Origin: Trametopsis cervina
Taxonomy: Eukaryota; Basidiomycota; Agaricomycetes; Polyporales; Irpicaceae
DNA length: 64,000 nt
Direction: 5' to 3'
NCBI GenBank assembly: GCA_022385755.1
Contig: MU278364.1
Location: 310,001-374,000, forward strand
The translations under genes and the position numbers were made by a program. Positions 43,588-53,635 of the stretch are shown piece by piece (positions within the stretch are counted from its first letter, which is position 1; every line of letters begins with the position of its first letter). The notes under the pieces were generated by a model, which saw nothing but the letters and a program-made list of their open reading frames with translations, was not told the origin of the DNA and searched no databases.

Positions 43588-44006
43588 ATGGGTGGTCCCG
43601 CTCTCGAGGTATTCAAGTTTGCGACCTACGTCGCCATGCCCCTGCTAGTCATGGCGCATTTTGGGAACCCGACCTGGTACAGAGAAAACGTCCTCCCTGT
43701 GAGTCTGTCCATGGGTCCTAGGGCATGAGAGCGTAACTGAAACTGGAGGGGTTTGTAGTATAAGGACAAGATCTTCCCGCCTGAAGAGAACATCGTCAGA
43801 GTGAGTCGGTAGTTCTCGTTTGGCTTTGTGGGAAGGGAGGAGCAGGGTGGATGATTTGGGAGCTGACACCCACCCCGTTTTTGCAGAACCTACCGAATGA
43901 CCAGGTTACGCTGAAGGAGGAGCTTGCCCGCATCCGTGCACAACGATTGGAGGCGAAGGCGCAGCGCGAAGCAGATGCACTTGACCCTACGAAACGTCCG
44001 TCATGA
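43588..44006 (+). CDS. PET100: Cytochrome c oxidase assembly factor Pet100
   Basis: Three exons with GT-AG introns give about 90 residues. The opening MGGPALEVFKFATYVAMPL closely parallels the MGGPKLEIFRFGLYISFP start of Pet100 proteins and forms a single inner-membrane helix. Then come FGNPTWYRENVLPYKDKIFPPEENIVRN and a charged helix TLKEELARIRAQRLEAKAQ. Pet100 is an inner-membrane chaperone for assembly of complex IV subunits. Length and organisation match the family. Easily missed because each exon is short. Confidence 0.9.
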
Positions 44007-44331
44007 GCTGCCGTACAGAGGTTACTACTCGGATATGTGAGCATATGGGCTTGCCATCGCTCTGTTTGAGGGACGGAGGGAAAGTGCGAAAAGGGTTGTA
44101 CATTATAATAAGCTACGTGCTCGGTTCGTATTGTCATTCTGCTGTTCTGCAATCTACCACATCTCGCAAGCCACAGTTGCAAAGACTGGACAAGCAATCC
44201 GTATTACTGCAGCATGTAAACTGTCTTCCTTCCAAATGTCTTCATGTATACGATACAGTGCTCCATATCCGACCTATGAGAGCTCTTTAAACCTAAAACC
44301 TCTATGCCATGCCATCCCACCACCCATGCTC
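44007..44331. other. Tail-to-tail intergenic region
   Basis: 325 bp shared 3' region between PET100 (+) and the serine dehydratase (-), without recognised elements. Confidence 0.5.
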
Positions 44332-45699
44332 TCAGTTCTTCTGGATCTTCCACTCCTCTCCATTACACGACACATCCCACTCCGGGTTCCCCTTCTGCTC
44401 CTCCAATATCTCCTTATACTCCGCAAGCTCAGCAAGTGAGATCTTGAAGCCTCCACACACGACGAACACGACCGTACGTCTCGCATTCGGCTCATTCGGC
44501 TGCGGCGGGACGACCTTGTCGAATAGCTCGGGCGAATATGCAGACGCGAGCGTCGCGGCGCAGGCGAGCTCGACGAGGATCTTGTGGTCATCTGTCTGGC
44601 TGTCAGTATCATGGACGGCTGGAGGTTCATTCGCGGTGCTCACCTGCGAACCGCCTGGCCGACGCCATCGCCATCTCGTCCGATATGCACACACACTTGA
44701 TACCCCCTTTCCTGTTCAATGCCAATTTCACAGCGCCAGGACTGGCCCACGACGCACCCAACGACCCCGCACGCGAGGTCAGCTTTGGAAGGCGCGCCAC
44801 CGACACATCGTATTTCTTGTCCTCTATCATTGTTACGCCTTCTTTCGGGGGGAGAGGAGATGAGGGGAAGGGGCCGGCGTTGAGGGATATTGATTGGTAG
44901 AAGGTGTTGGAGCCGTGTGTTTCCATTCCGATTATTGGGACTGCGAACGGGAGTTAGGAGGATGTGGTGTTGGGAGGGGAGGGGAAACGTACCGTCGTCC
45001 CATCCAACGTTCTTGCAACCAACGATGATACCCGCCAGCAACCCTCCGCCTCCGATACAGCACACAACCGCGTCGGGCTTCACGCCCTGCGGTATCTGTT
45101 TCGCGGATTCTTCGATAATAGATGCATGTCCGTCCCACAGCAGCGGCTCATCATACGCGGGCACCATCACACTTCACACATCCCATTCAGCACCTTCCCT
45201 CACTCACTTCAATCGCATACTGCAAAACTCACGCGTTATTGTCGCTCTTCACCGCCTCCTCCGCAGCGTCCAACGCATGCTGATAGCAATCCCCAACCTC
45301 GCGCACCTCCGCCTCTTCCTGCTTGAAGAACGCAAGCGTCGACTCGCTAGCGCCCTGCGGCAGGAACACGGTGCAGCGCAATCCGAGGACTTTCGCGGCG
45401 CATGCGGTCGCCAGGCCTGCGTTCCCGCCGGACGCGACGATGCAGTGTACGTCGGGGCCGTGTGTTTGGATGGCGCGTTGGACGAAGTGGGACAGGCCTC
45501 TGTATTTGAAGGAGAAGGAGGGTTGCAGAACCTAGTGCACGAAGACGAGAGAACGGTCAATATTGGAAGAACGTGCTATGGCACTGACGAAGGTACATAC
45601 ATCTAGTTTCAGGTACACATTCGCGTCCAGCAGCGCAGAGATATGTTTCGAGAATATAAGCGGCGTCTCGAGCCAGAGGTTTTTCGTCGGCGTAGACAT
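44332..45699 (-). CDS. L-serine/L-threonine dehydratase (PLP fold type II)
   Basis: Starts MSTPTKNLWLETPLIFS (ATG 45697-45699). The family landmarks are YLKLDVLQPSFSFKYRGL, in which Lys of SFKYRG should form the PLP Schiff base, then CIVASGGNAGLATACAAKVLG (substrate/cofactor loop), VMVPAYDEPLLWDGHASIIEE, and the glycine-rich phosphate clamp CCIGGGGLLAGIIVG. The C-terminus has VVFVVCGGFKISLAELAEY, where the Cys-Gly-Gly contacts the PLP ring. The enzyme deaminates serine to pyruvate (and threonine to 2-oxobutyrate) in the cytosol. No ACT regulatory domain is present, so it is the catabolic form like yeast Cha1 rather than biosynthetic threonine deaminase. About five introns, about 340-350 residues. 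Confidence 0.9.
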
Positions 45700-46440
45700 C
45701 TTTCGCGTTTCGTGTTGTGTATAGGGTATAGGTCACGGTGAGGGTATACCGAGCATTGTGTGGCGCGACGTACCTTTTATACGACCACCTGCAGCCAAGC
45801 AGATCGACGTCCGAGGAGCAATCGGAACTGAGTCACGGGAGATCCAGAAGATAAAGTTATTCAAATCAAGATCAGTTACTATCGCAGGTCTGATGACGGC
45901 GACCAGACACCCGGAGCGTCGCACATCAGGCGCTGACGTCGTGGCGTTTCCCTGTTGCCCTAATTTATGTCTGAAAAATCGGCATTTCGTGTGAATATGA
46001 GGTTCAAAATCAACTACGCCACGATTTTCAGGTTTGAGGCAAGCTGGATCCCGCTCGCTCTCTAGGTTTTCATTTCATGAACCTGAAACACATGACCCGA
46101 CGCAAGCGGACGCAAGCAATATCAGCGGAACACCGGCTCTTCCTATTCCGCGGGCAGCAGAAAGATTACCTGCGCCTCCTCCAGCCCAATGCGCCTTGGT
46201 AAGCCACTTACAAAGCACGCACATTCTTATCCTCCAGCCCAGATATCATAAAAATGTTCTAACGCTACCTATACGGAATGGGGTATTCACCGGGAATCGA
46301 AAATGTCTACGTCATGAGGGGGCATTAGTAAGTTGTGGTCGTAAGGAAGACGTCTAAGGGTGGTATGGTTAGGTACCGTCGATCTATCGACGGGTGCTAG
46401 ATATCTGCTGGTGGAATGCCTCCGGGGTAGCCCATGGGGA
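45700..46440. other. Intergenic region between serine dehydratase and MFS gene
   Basis: 741 bp; promoter of the dehydratase (which starts at 45699 on the minus strand) and 3' region of the MFS gene. A TATA-like element for the dehydratase could be the TATA run near 45720-45745 read on the minus strand. No gene seen. Confidence 0.4.
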
Positions 46441-48772
46441 TCAGACAGCATCCGCAGCGTCCTGAGGCTGCTTGCTTTTCTCTGCCAACGTCTCCTGCGG
46501 AGAAGGTGTGGCCTTGGTACCTTGCTCGGTCTGGCTGCTTGCAAACCTCGACTTGCTCCGGATCCATGGACCATATTTCTGCACACCCCATAGCTATAAG
46601 CGAAACATCCCAACCAAACCGGGCTCACGAGGGCACTTACGAAGAACAAGAATGGCAGCGGCATGCACGCCGCCGCTAGGAATGCGAACACGCTCGACGC
46701 CCAATGCACACCTAGGTTGCTATACATCGCTGGACTGATTAGGGGGAAGACGGCTGCTAGGGCGGAGCGCAGGACGACGGTGGATGCGATGGCGCTTGCG
46801 CAGTAGATGGTGTATGTGTCCATAAGGTATTGCACGAGGCCTTGCATGATTGCAGCGACGCCGATACCGTATGGGACGCCCGCGAGAATGGGAACTATGT
46901 AGTGGATTGGCGGGAGACTTGTCCTATTGGGGAGTGAATATGGCAGAATCAAAGCGAAAGAAAGCATCAATGGGGCGTACCATGAGAACCAGAATAACCC
47001 AGCCGGACACAAGATAGCTCCCATCATGGGCATGTACAGTCGCCTGTACGTAGCATTTTCTCAGCTAACGGTGTACGCAGTTAGAATGTAGAAGACGAAC
47101 GCTTCGGGTGGTGCCTTCCCTGTCGGGCTCTTCCGCATAGCCTGCCTATACAGCTTATTCTGGTACGGCGCAAGTGCAGTACCGATAGCCACGCCAAGCC
47201 CGACACCAAGGAAAGCCAGTCCTCCCTGGCCAGAGGAGAACCCGCGGATCTCCTGGAAGACGATAGGGTAGGCAGCGAAGAATGCGTATAGGATGGCATA
47301 GACGACGGAGATGTAGATAGCGAGCAGGACGACGATGGGTTCGGTTAGTAGGAATACTGGGGGGCATGGTCAGAGGTAGGCCGTTCGTTGTGAGAGATAT
47401 GTTCGCGTACCGAATGGTCGCTTGAGATTGATCCGGAGGACCACGAAGAACGACGTGCTGCGCTGTAAGTCGTAAGTAGAGACGAAATGCCATCTTCCCT
47501 CCGTCTCCTTCGCGAGCTTTCGAGCTCGCCTACGAAGAAGGGCCGGCGCATACTACTCAGATCGTTTAATATATCATTCCTTCTTGAGAATAGTATGATG
47601 ATGTGCACTGACAGTTTCCGGAGTGATAACCACTCCAAGGCCAAGCGCGATGGACGAGAAGATGAACATGAGCCAAAAGTTGAATCGCCAACCCAAAGAT
47701 GTCTCCGCTATCCAACCGCTGACGATCGGTCCCAAAACTGCGTGCAGGGATCGTTTGACAAGCGCTCTCGTATTATCAGGAGATCACTCACCGGGCCCCA
47801 TGAAGGGTGCAGTGGCGTAGACTGTATGGGCGTTCAGACTGGCGCCGCCGGGTAGAAATGAATGCACCTACTTGCAGATACCACACCACGGTCTTTTGCT
47901 AACCACATATCGGAGATTACGCCACTGGCATTGGTGAGGGCTGTAAACCATACGATGTCATGACTAAGTCTATTGTAGAAGAATCGTAGGACGTACGAGA
48001 TGAGCCAAAGATTCCGGCAAGAAGTCGTGTGGAAAGGATCGTGGCTGCATTGTGGCCAAGCGCTCCGCCCAAATGCATCAGGGTAAATATCGAGTACGTA
48101 CAGAGGAATACGATGCGCTGTAAGGTTTAATCGCAATGCCGTTCAGCCGTCATTATTTCCGTCTGATTTCCTAGGAATCATCACTCACTCGTCCATACAC
48201 CTAAGCCTCGAGATCAATAGACGGATCACTTAGGACAACCAGGCAGGTTTTACTTACCTCACTTGTTGGCGCGAATAGTAAAGGCCTAACGAGTGGCATA
48301 AACAAGCCAGCAAAACAGCACAATAGTACTGGCGAACCTACCCAAGCCCGAATCCAAGGACGTATAATGATACACCAAGTATAGCGACCTCGCGGCTCAT
48401 ATGCAGATCGGATTCCATTCTTGCGAGTCCTCCAGTGTACGAACTGCTACAAAATGAAACAGTCCATGTACCAATAGCAAGCTGCCGCACGGTGGACACA
48501 CGGTTCATTAACGCTTATGGTCGCCACACTATATCCACACCACATACCTGCAGCGTGATGAGCCATCGGCGGCCTTTCGACCAGTTGAACGGGTCCTCAG
48601 GATCGTGGTCATCCCAGACCACTACGAATGGATCCTCCGGTGTCCCCCTTCCCGTGTACTTTTTGTGACCCTTCTCATAGTTGGGGGCCTCGGGTCCTGA
48701 TGTATCCACGGCCACTGGTCGCTCCTTCTGCACCTGTGTCTGCTCTTCGTCGTGAGTGTCGGTCATGCCCAT
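46441..48772 (-). CDS. MFS transporter, DHA1 drug:H+ antiporter-like
   Basis: The N-terminal cytoplasmic segment has VVVWDDHDPEDPFNWSKGRRW, the DPxNPxNW-type motif of fungal DHA1 transporters (Flu1/Tpo group). Helices follow as short exons: SSYTGGLARMESDL with [29 protein letters not shown] (motif region of helices 1-2), MHLGGALGHNAATILSTRLLAG, a loop with ISDMWLAKDRG, ATAPFMGPVLGPIVSGW (motif C, antiporter signature), FNFWLMFIFSSIALGLGVV, and the second half with FWFSWYAPLML, YGIGVAAIMQGLVQYL, MYSNLGVHWASSVFAFLAAACMPLPFLFF. The tail reads KYGPWIRSKSRFA then a polar end. About 12 exons. Likely an exporter of drugs, polyamines or metabolites at the plasma membrane. Confidence 0.85.
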
Positions 48773-49545
48773 GGGAGGGGGTTAGCGTAAAGTCGTAACA
48801 GATTGAGTAGAAGTCCAGCAGCCGGATATGTAGCCTACACTAGCCGGCGAGTAGTTATACTTATAGGATGTCACCATAAGGTGTAAACGGCATGACCGGC
48901 ATGTGTTCGGCATGATGCACTTGTGAAGGCTAGACGTCCGACTCCGACGATAGGAAAATTCAGGACATGCTTATCCACCCTGAGTCCGGATCGTCCGGCT
49001 GATATGTTATGACAGGTAGTTGCCAACACTGAGCAGACGGTTTCGCAGGGCTTCTGAGAGCAATCTGCTCAGGTAAAGGGGAATTAGATACAGTCTCTTC
49101 TGTATGCTAATGTCGGCCGATGAGAACGAAAGCTAGTAGGATCATGATGGGGAGCTCACGAAGGTTGCAAAGCAAGCTGCGGACCGTGGGCTGCGAAGCT
49201 AAAATCTTTGGCGCTCCATCAGCGCCACAATGCGATCATGTGACCGCGTCGTTGCCGCGGCGAGGACGGTCTGCGCACAGGGGAACAACTGCTGCTTCTT
49301 ACCTTGTGTTAACGGTAATGAACTTGCAGGAAGCTGGACACACGAATGCTGTCAATTGCATGGCTGCGCTGGGCAAGATGTCACGTCGCTCATCCGGAGC
49401 AATGTCGGAGCCACACAGCGGCCCGTAGACGAAGCTTTACACTTAATCCCTTCAGTGCGTTCACTTATAAGAGCTATGGGGTCACTGAATGGAGTTATCA
49501 GCTGCCCCAGGATCCCCTACAAGCTTGTAGCCTGCACAAGTCACC
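48773..49545. promoter_or_regulatory. Divergent promoter region, MFS transporter / alpha-xylosidase
   Basis: 773 bp head-to-head gap. No TATA box or repeat stands out; open frames here are unsupported. Confidence 0.45.
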
Positions 49546-52528
49546 ATGCGTTTCAACGACGGCTTTTGGCTACTCAAGAGCGGCGTGAAGCCCTACTTCG
49601 GCCTGCAAGTCGTGCAGGCTCTTCCATTGGAGAATGGATACAACTTGCAGGTATCCACGAAGCCGATCAGACACCGGGGAGATACTCTCGCCGGTGAGAT
49701 CGTTAATAGCAACGTATAACGCTCGCTCCTCATGGTGTGCTCATGGTGTGTTAGGGCCCGTCTTCAGCATCAAGGTGCATTCGCCTACGGAGGGCGTTAT
49801 CGGAGTCAAAATCGACCACTTCAAGCACGTTGACCCAACGCCGAGTATACCACTTTTCCCAGACGACCCTGCAATTCCATCTGCGCAGATATCGAAGGCA
49901 GATAAGAGCTGGTCCGTGACTTCAGGAGGTCTCAGTGCTGACATCACAGAAAATCCGTACACTGTGACCTTCAAGGATGCTAAGCGCACCTTGACTTCCG
50001 CCGGATACAAGCATCAGGCCATCTACGATGTGCCGTACAAATGGACCCTGCGCAGTGCCTCGAATGCGTCCTGCCTGGCTACCGACTTCAGCTCGAACCC
50101 CCATCCGTCCGGTCCACCAGAGTTTGTTAGATACACTCATTCCGAGCTGAATCTCTCACCAGGAGAACTGGTATATGGCCTCGGAGAGCAATTTGGTGCT
50201 TTCGTAAAGAACGGTGAGAGGGTTCCCGCTGTTTCAGCAATATCACTTCTGATACACGCCTCGCAAACGTAAACCACAGGCCAGTCGGTCAGCATCTGGA
50301 ACCAAGACGGGGGCACCTCAAGCGAGCAAGCGTACAAATGCGTCCCCTTTTACATAACGAACCGCAACTACGGCGTCTTCATCAACCATCCCGGGGAAGT
50401 CGAGGTCGAAGTGGGGAGCGAGAAGGTCAGCAGGGTCGGCGTGAGCGTGGCGGGGGAGAGCCTCGAGTACTTCGTCATCTACGGCAAGACACCGCTAGAG
50501 GTAAGGTTTGTTTCAGTGACGGGTCGGTCCGCCCGGGTGGGCATGTGCTCATTTGCTCATTGATATGGTATGGCAGATCCTAGAGAGGTATACACGGATG
50601 ACCGGGAGGCCTGCGTAAGTGGCCATCGGTGTCCGCTCTGGCATACTGATTCCTTAAACGACGTACAGATTGTTACCGGCGTGGACGTTTGGCCTGTGGC
50701 TGTCTACCTCGTTTCTCACATCCTACGATGAGAAGACGGTGTCCGGGTTCTTGCAGGGCATGCAGGACCGGAACTGTCCCGTGCGTGTGTTCCACTTGGA
50801 CTGTTTTTGGATGAAGCAATATGAGTGGTCAGTCCCGGTGCTGTGGGATTGTTGCGGACATACTACTTACGGGCATAACCGCTTTTGCAGGTGTTCGTTT
50901 ACGTTCGACCCAGAGAACTTCCCGGACCCGAAAGCATATCTGTCAGAGATCAAGCGGAAATATGATGTCCAGATCTGTGTTTGGAGTGAGTTTATCCGTC
51001 TGAGAGAACTCGCCTACCTAACGGGAATGTGCAACCTCAGTCAACCCATACATTTCGCAACTTTCTCCTATTTTCAACGAAGCCGTCAAAGAGGGATACT
51101 TGATTAAACGTAAGGACGGCACACCATGGCAGTGAGTGACCGTCCACGATTAGTATAGGAGCAGATTAATTGGCGGATTGATTCAGGTGGGATTTATGGC
51201 AACCTGGTCTCGGCGTCGTCGATATTACGAACCCTGCAGCAAGACAATGGTACGAAGAGAAGCTGAACGCACTCATCGATCTCGGAGTGGACTGCTTCAA
51301 GGTGCGGAGCGTCTTTCCGCTTAACAGTGTATGCCGAAGCTGAACACTTCGATAGACCGACTTCGGCGAACGAATTCCCCACGCGGACGTTGTGTTCCAT
51401 GACGGGTCTGACCCAATGCGCATTCACAACACGTACTCGGTGATATACAACGAGCTCGTTTTCAACCTGACCAAGAAGCGGTTTGGAGAAGGAGAGGCGG
51501 TTGTGTTCGCGCGGTCCAGCCACGCTGGCGGGCAGAGGTTCCCCGTGGTATGCCTCGCCTCGTCTATACTTGAGCTTTCCGACGCGGCGCTGATCCTGTC
51601 GCGTAGCACTGGGGAGGCGACTGCGAGTCGACCTTCGAAGCAATGGCAGAGGCATTGCGGGGCGCACTAAGTCTCACAGCGTCGGGCTTCGCATTCGCCT
51701 CGCACGACATCGGCGGGTTCGAGGGGCACCCACCGCCCGAGATCTACCACCGCTGGGTCGCGTACGGACTGTTCTCGTCGCACTCCCGATTGCATGGATC
51801 GGGCTCGTACAGAGTTCCGTGGCAGTATGGAGAGGAGGCTGCGACGTACATGGCGAAGTTCATCGACGCGAAACATAGGTTGATGCCGTATCTGTATCAG
51901 CTTGTAAGTCGGTTCCCCTCGTGTTGTTGAGTCGGACTAGTGGTGGGACTGACAGGTGATGTAGGCTTTGCAAGCTAATACGAAAGGCCATCCACTGCAA
52001 CGCGCCATGTTCCTCGAGTTCCCGGATGACCGCACGACGCACTACCTTGATCGTCAGTACATGTTCGGCCCGAACCTCCTCGTTGCGCCCGTCTTCGTTC
52101 CTGAAGGCGAGGAGTCGGAATACTGCATCCCGGCCGGGAAGTGGACGTCGTTCTTCCACCCCGAACGCACAGTCGTCGGTCCCGTCTGGATCAAAGAGGT
52201 CGTACCTATCGACGAGATCCCTGTGTGGGTACGCCCTGGGACTGTGTTGTGTTTGGGCCCTGAGGGGACTGGCCGTCCGGACTACGAGTATGGGAAGGAG
52301 GTTGAGGTGCAGATCTATGAGCTTGCGGAGGGGCAGGTGGTCGAGACCACTGTTCCTAAAGGTAAAGGAAGAGATATCGCGGGGGTTGTAAATGTGCAAA
52401 GAAGACAGGAAGACGTGTTCGTCAGTGTTGAGGGGGAGGTGAGTCTGAGCGGTGTCACGCTGTTCTCAGCTCCCAAGGTGGAATGGGTGGCAGCAGGCGG
52501 GAGAACACAGTTGTCCATCCCTTGGTGA
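49546..52528 (+). CDS. GH31 alpha-xylosidase (YicI-like)
   Basis: About ten exons encode about 760 residues. The N-terminus [16 protein letters not shown] and the beta-sandwich region ([28 protein letters not shown]) match YicI-type alpha-xylosidases. The (beta/alpha)8 domain carries [42 protein letters not shown], the nucleophile motif [12 protein letters not shown] (Asp), and the acid/base motif [13 protein letters not shown] (Asp), followed by [14 protein letters not shown] and [10 protein letters not shown]. These exact motifs distinguish alpha-xylosidases from alpha-glucosidases of GH31. It releases alpha-linked xylose from xyloglucan oligosaccharides. No signal peptide is visible, so it probably acts inside the cell on imported oligosaccharides. 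Confidence 0.93.
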
Positions 52529-52741
52529 AGTGTGGAAGGATTTCGTGGCAGGAGTAATACAAGGAAATGTGTAGGATAGATAAAATGTACAATAGGATAA
52601 GTTACAAAGTGAGGGTTGATCTTCTGTCCAACGGCGGATTATGTTGTGGCGTGTCATGTTTAAGACCTCTAAGGGACCTGGATCGTGGTCAGCAACCGGT
52701 TATCTGGATACTGACATGCTAAGGGATATGGGTCAGTTGTT

Positions 52742-53138
52742 CATGACTGCTCCTCCCGGATCTGCTGCCAGGCCTGCTCCGTTTTCTCTCTTGTTATCTT
52801 TGCTTTTTCACGGTTAGCTGCCGCTTGTTTCATGCTCTGTCAGGGCATTGCGTGAGCGAGCGTGTGGGCAGGTCCAGAACTGGTAAAAACCAGTACATAC
52901 CTGCGCATGCAGACATTTGTTGAGCTGGATCTTCGTCGAATTGCACCCGCCGGTGAACTTTGCCCAGGAGTCTGCGTGGCATACTTCCAACGCCTCGATG
53001 AACTCTTTGCAGGCTGCGAGATGGCGTGCGGTAACCATGGTAAATACATGCCAACGACTGTTAGAAACCGTCGGTGATGAGAGTGGCGGGAAATCGCTGC
53101 GAACCAATTCGCTTTTCGACCATAAGTTGTTGATGCAT
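52742..53138 (-). CDS. CMC2: Twin CX9C cytochrome oxidase biogenesis protein Cmc2
   Basis: Three exons give about 80 residues. A 34-nt first exon (53105-53138, MHQQLMVEKRI) is spliced through a 91-nt intron to 53013, restoring ACKEFIEALEVC and then GCNSTKIQLNKCLHAQ: two CX9C motifs with the ALxxCH spacing of Cmc2. The last exon is a basic helix (MKQAAANREKAKITREKTEQ). The MHxQL opening is the characteristic start of Cmc2, which argues for this first exon rather than the in-frame ATG inside the intron. Cmc2 is imported through Mia40 and takes part in complex IV assembly. Small and multi-exon, hence easy to overlook. It diverges from transketolase. Confidence 0.87.
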
Positions 53139-53635
53139 GCTTATGAGATCGCGAATGGTGAGCACAAATATGGATGAGGGAACGATAACGCTACCTGGAT
53201 GCCTTGGCTCCGCGAGCTGTCGGAAGCTGTGGCAGCAGGAGTGAGAGGGTAGCGATACCCGGAGTGCGGATGGGTAAGGTGAGCCTGGGAGGCGTAAGGC
53301 GACAGTGAGAACCGTGACAGGCGAGCGGAGGCGGGAAGGAGGGCCCGGTGTGACAATTGTGACAGCGGCAACTCGGGCGGATCACTCCAGAGCGTCCGAC
53401 CTCCGTCACAGCAGGCAGAGAGACAGAGACGGCGTGCGGCGGGAAACGCGGTTTATTGGTAAAGGAGACGCGTGACAGGTCGCGCTTTCGCCGCGGGTAT
53501 GATATGTCACGGTGGATGGTGATTAGATAGCATCGGCTGGGGCGATTTCGCGCTATTTAGTCGCTCGCTCGTCCGTCCGCGATTATTCTGCTACCCCTCC
53601 TCTCCTCCCCCACTCTCTCCGCATCCTCCACGACC
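53139..53635. promoter_or_regulatory. Divergent promoter region, CMC2 / transketolase
   Basis: 497 bp head-to-head gap; a CT-rich leader (53584-53630) precedes the transketolase ATG and an ACGCGT lies at 53468-53473. No gene. Confidence 0.5.
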
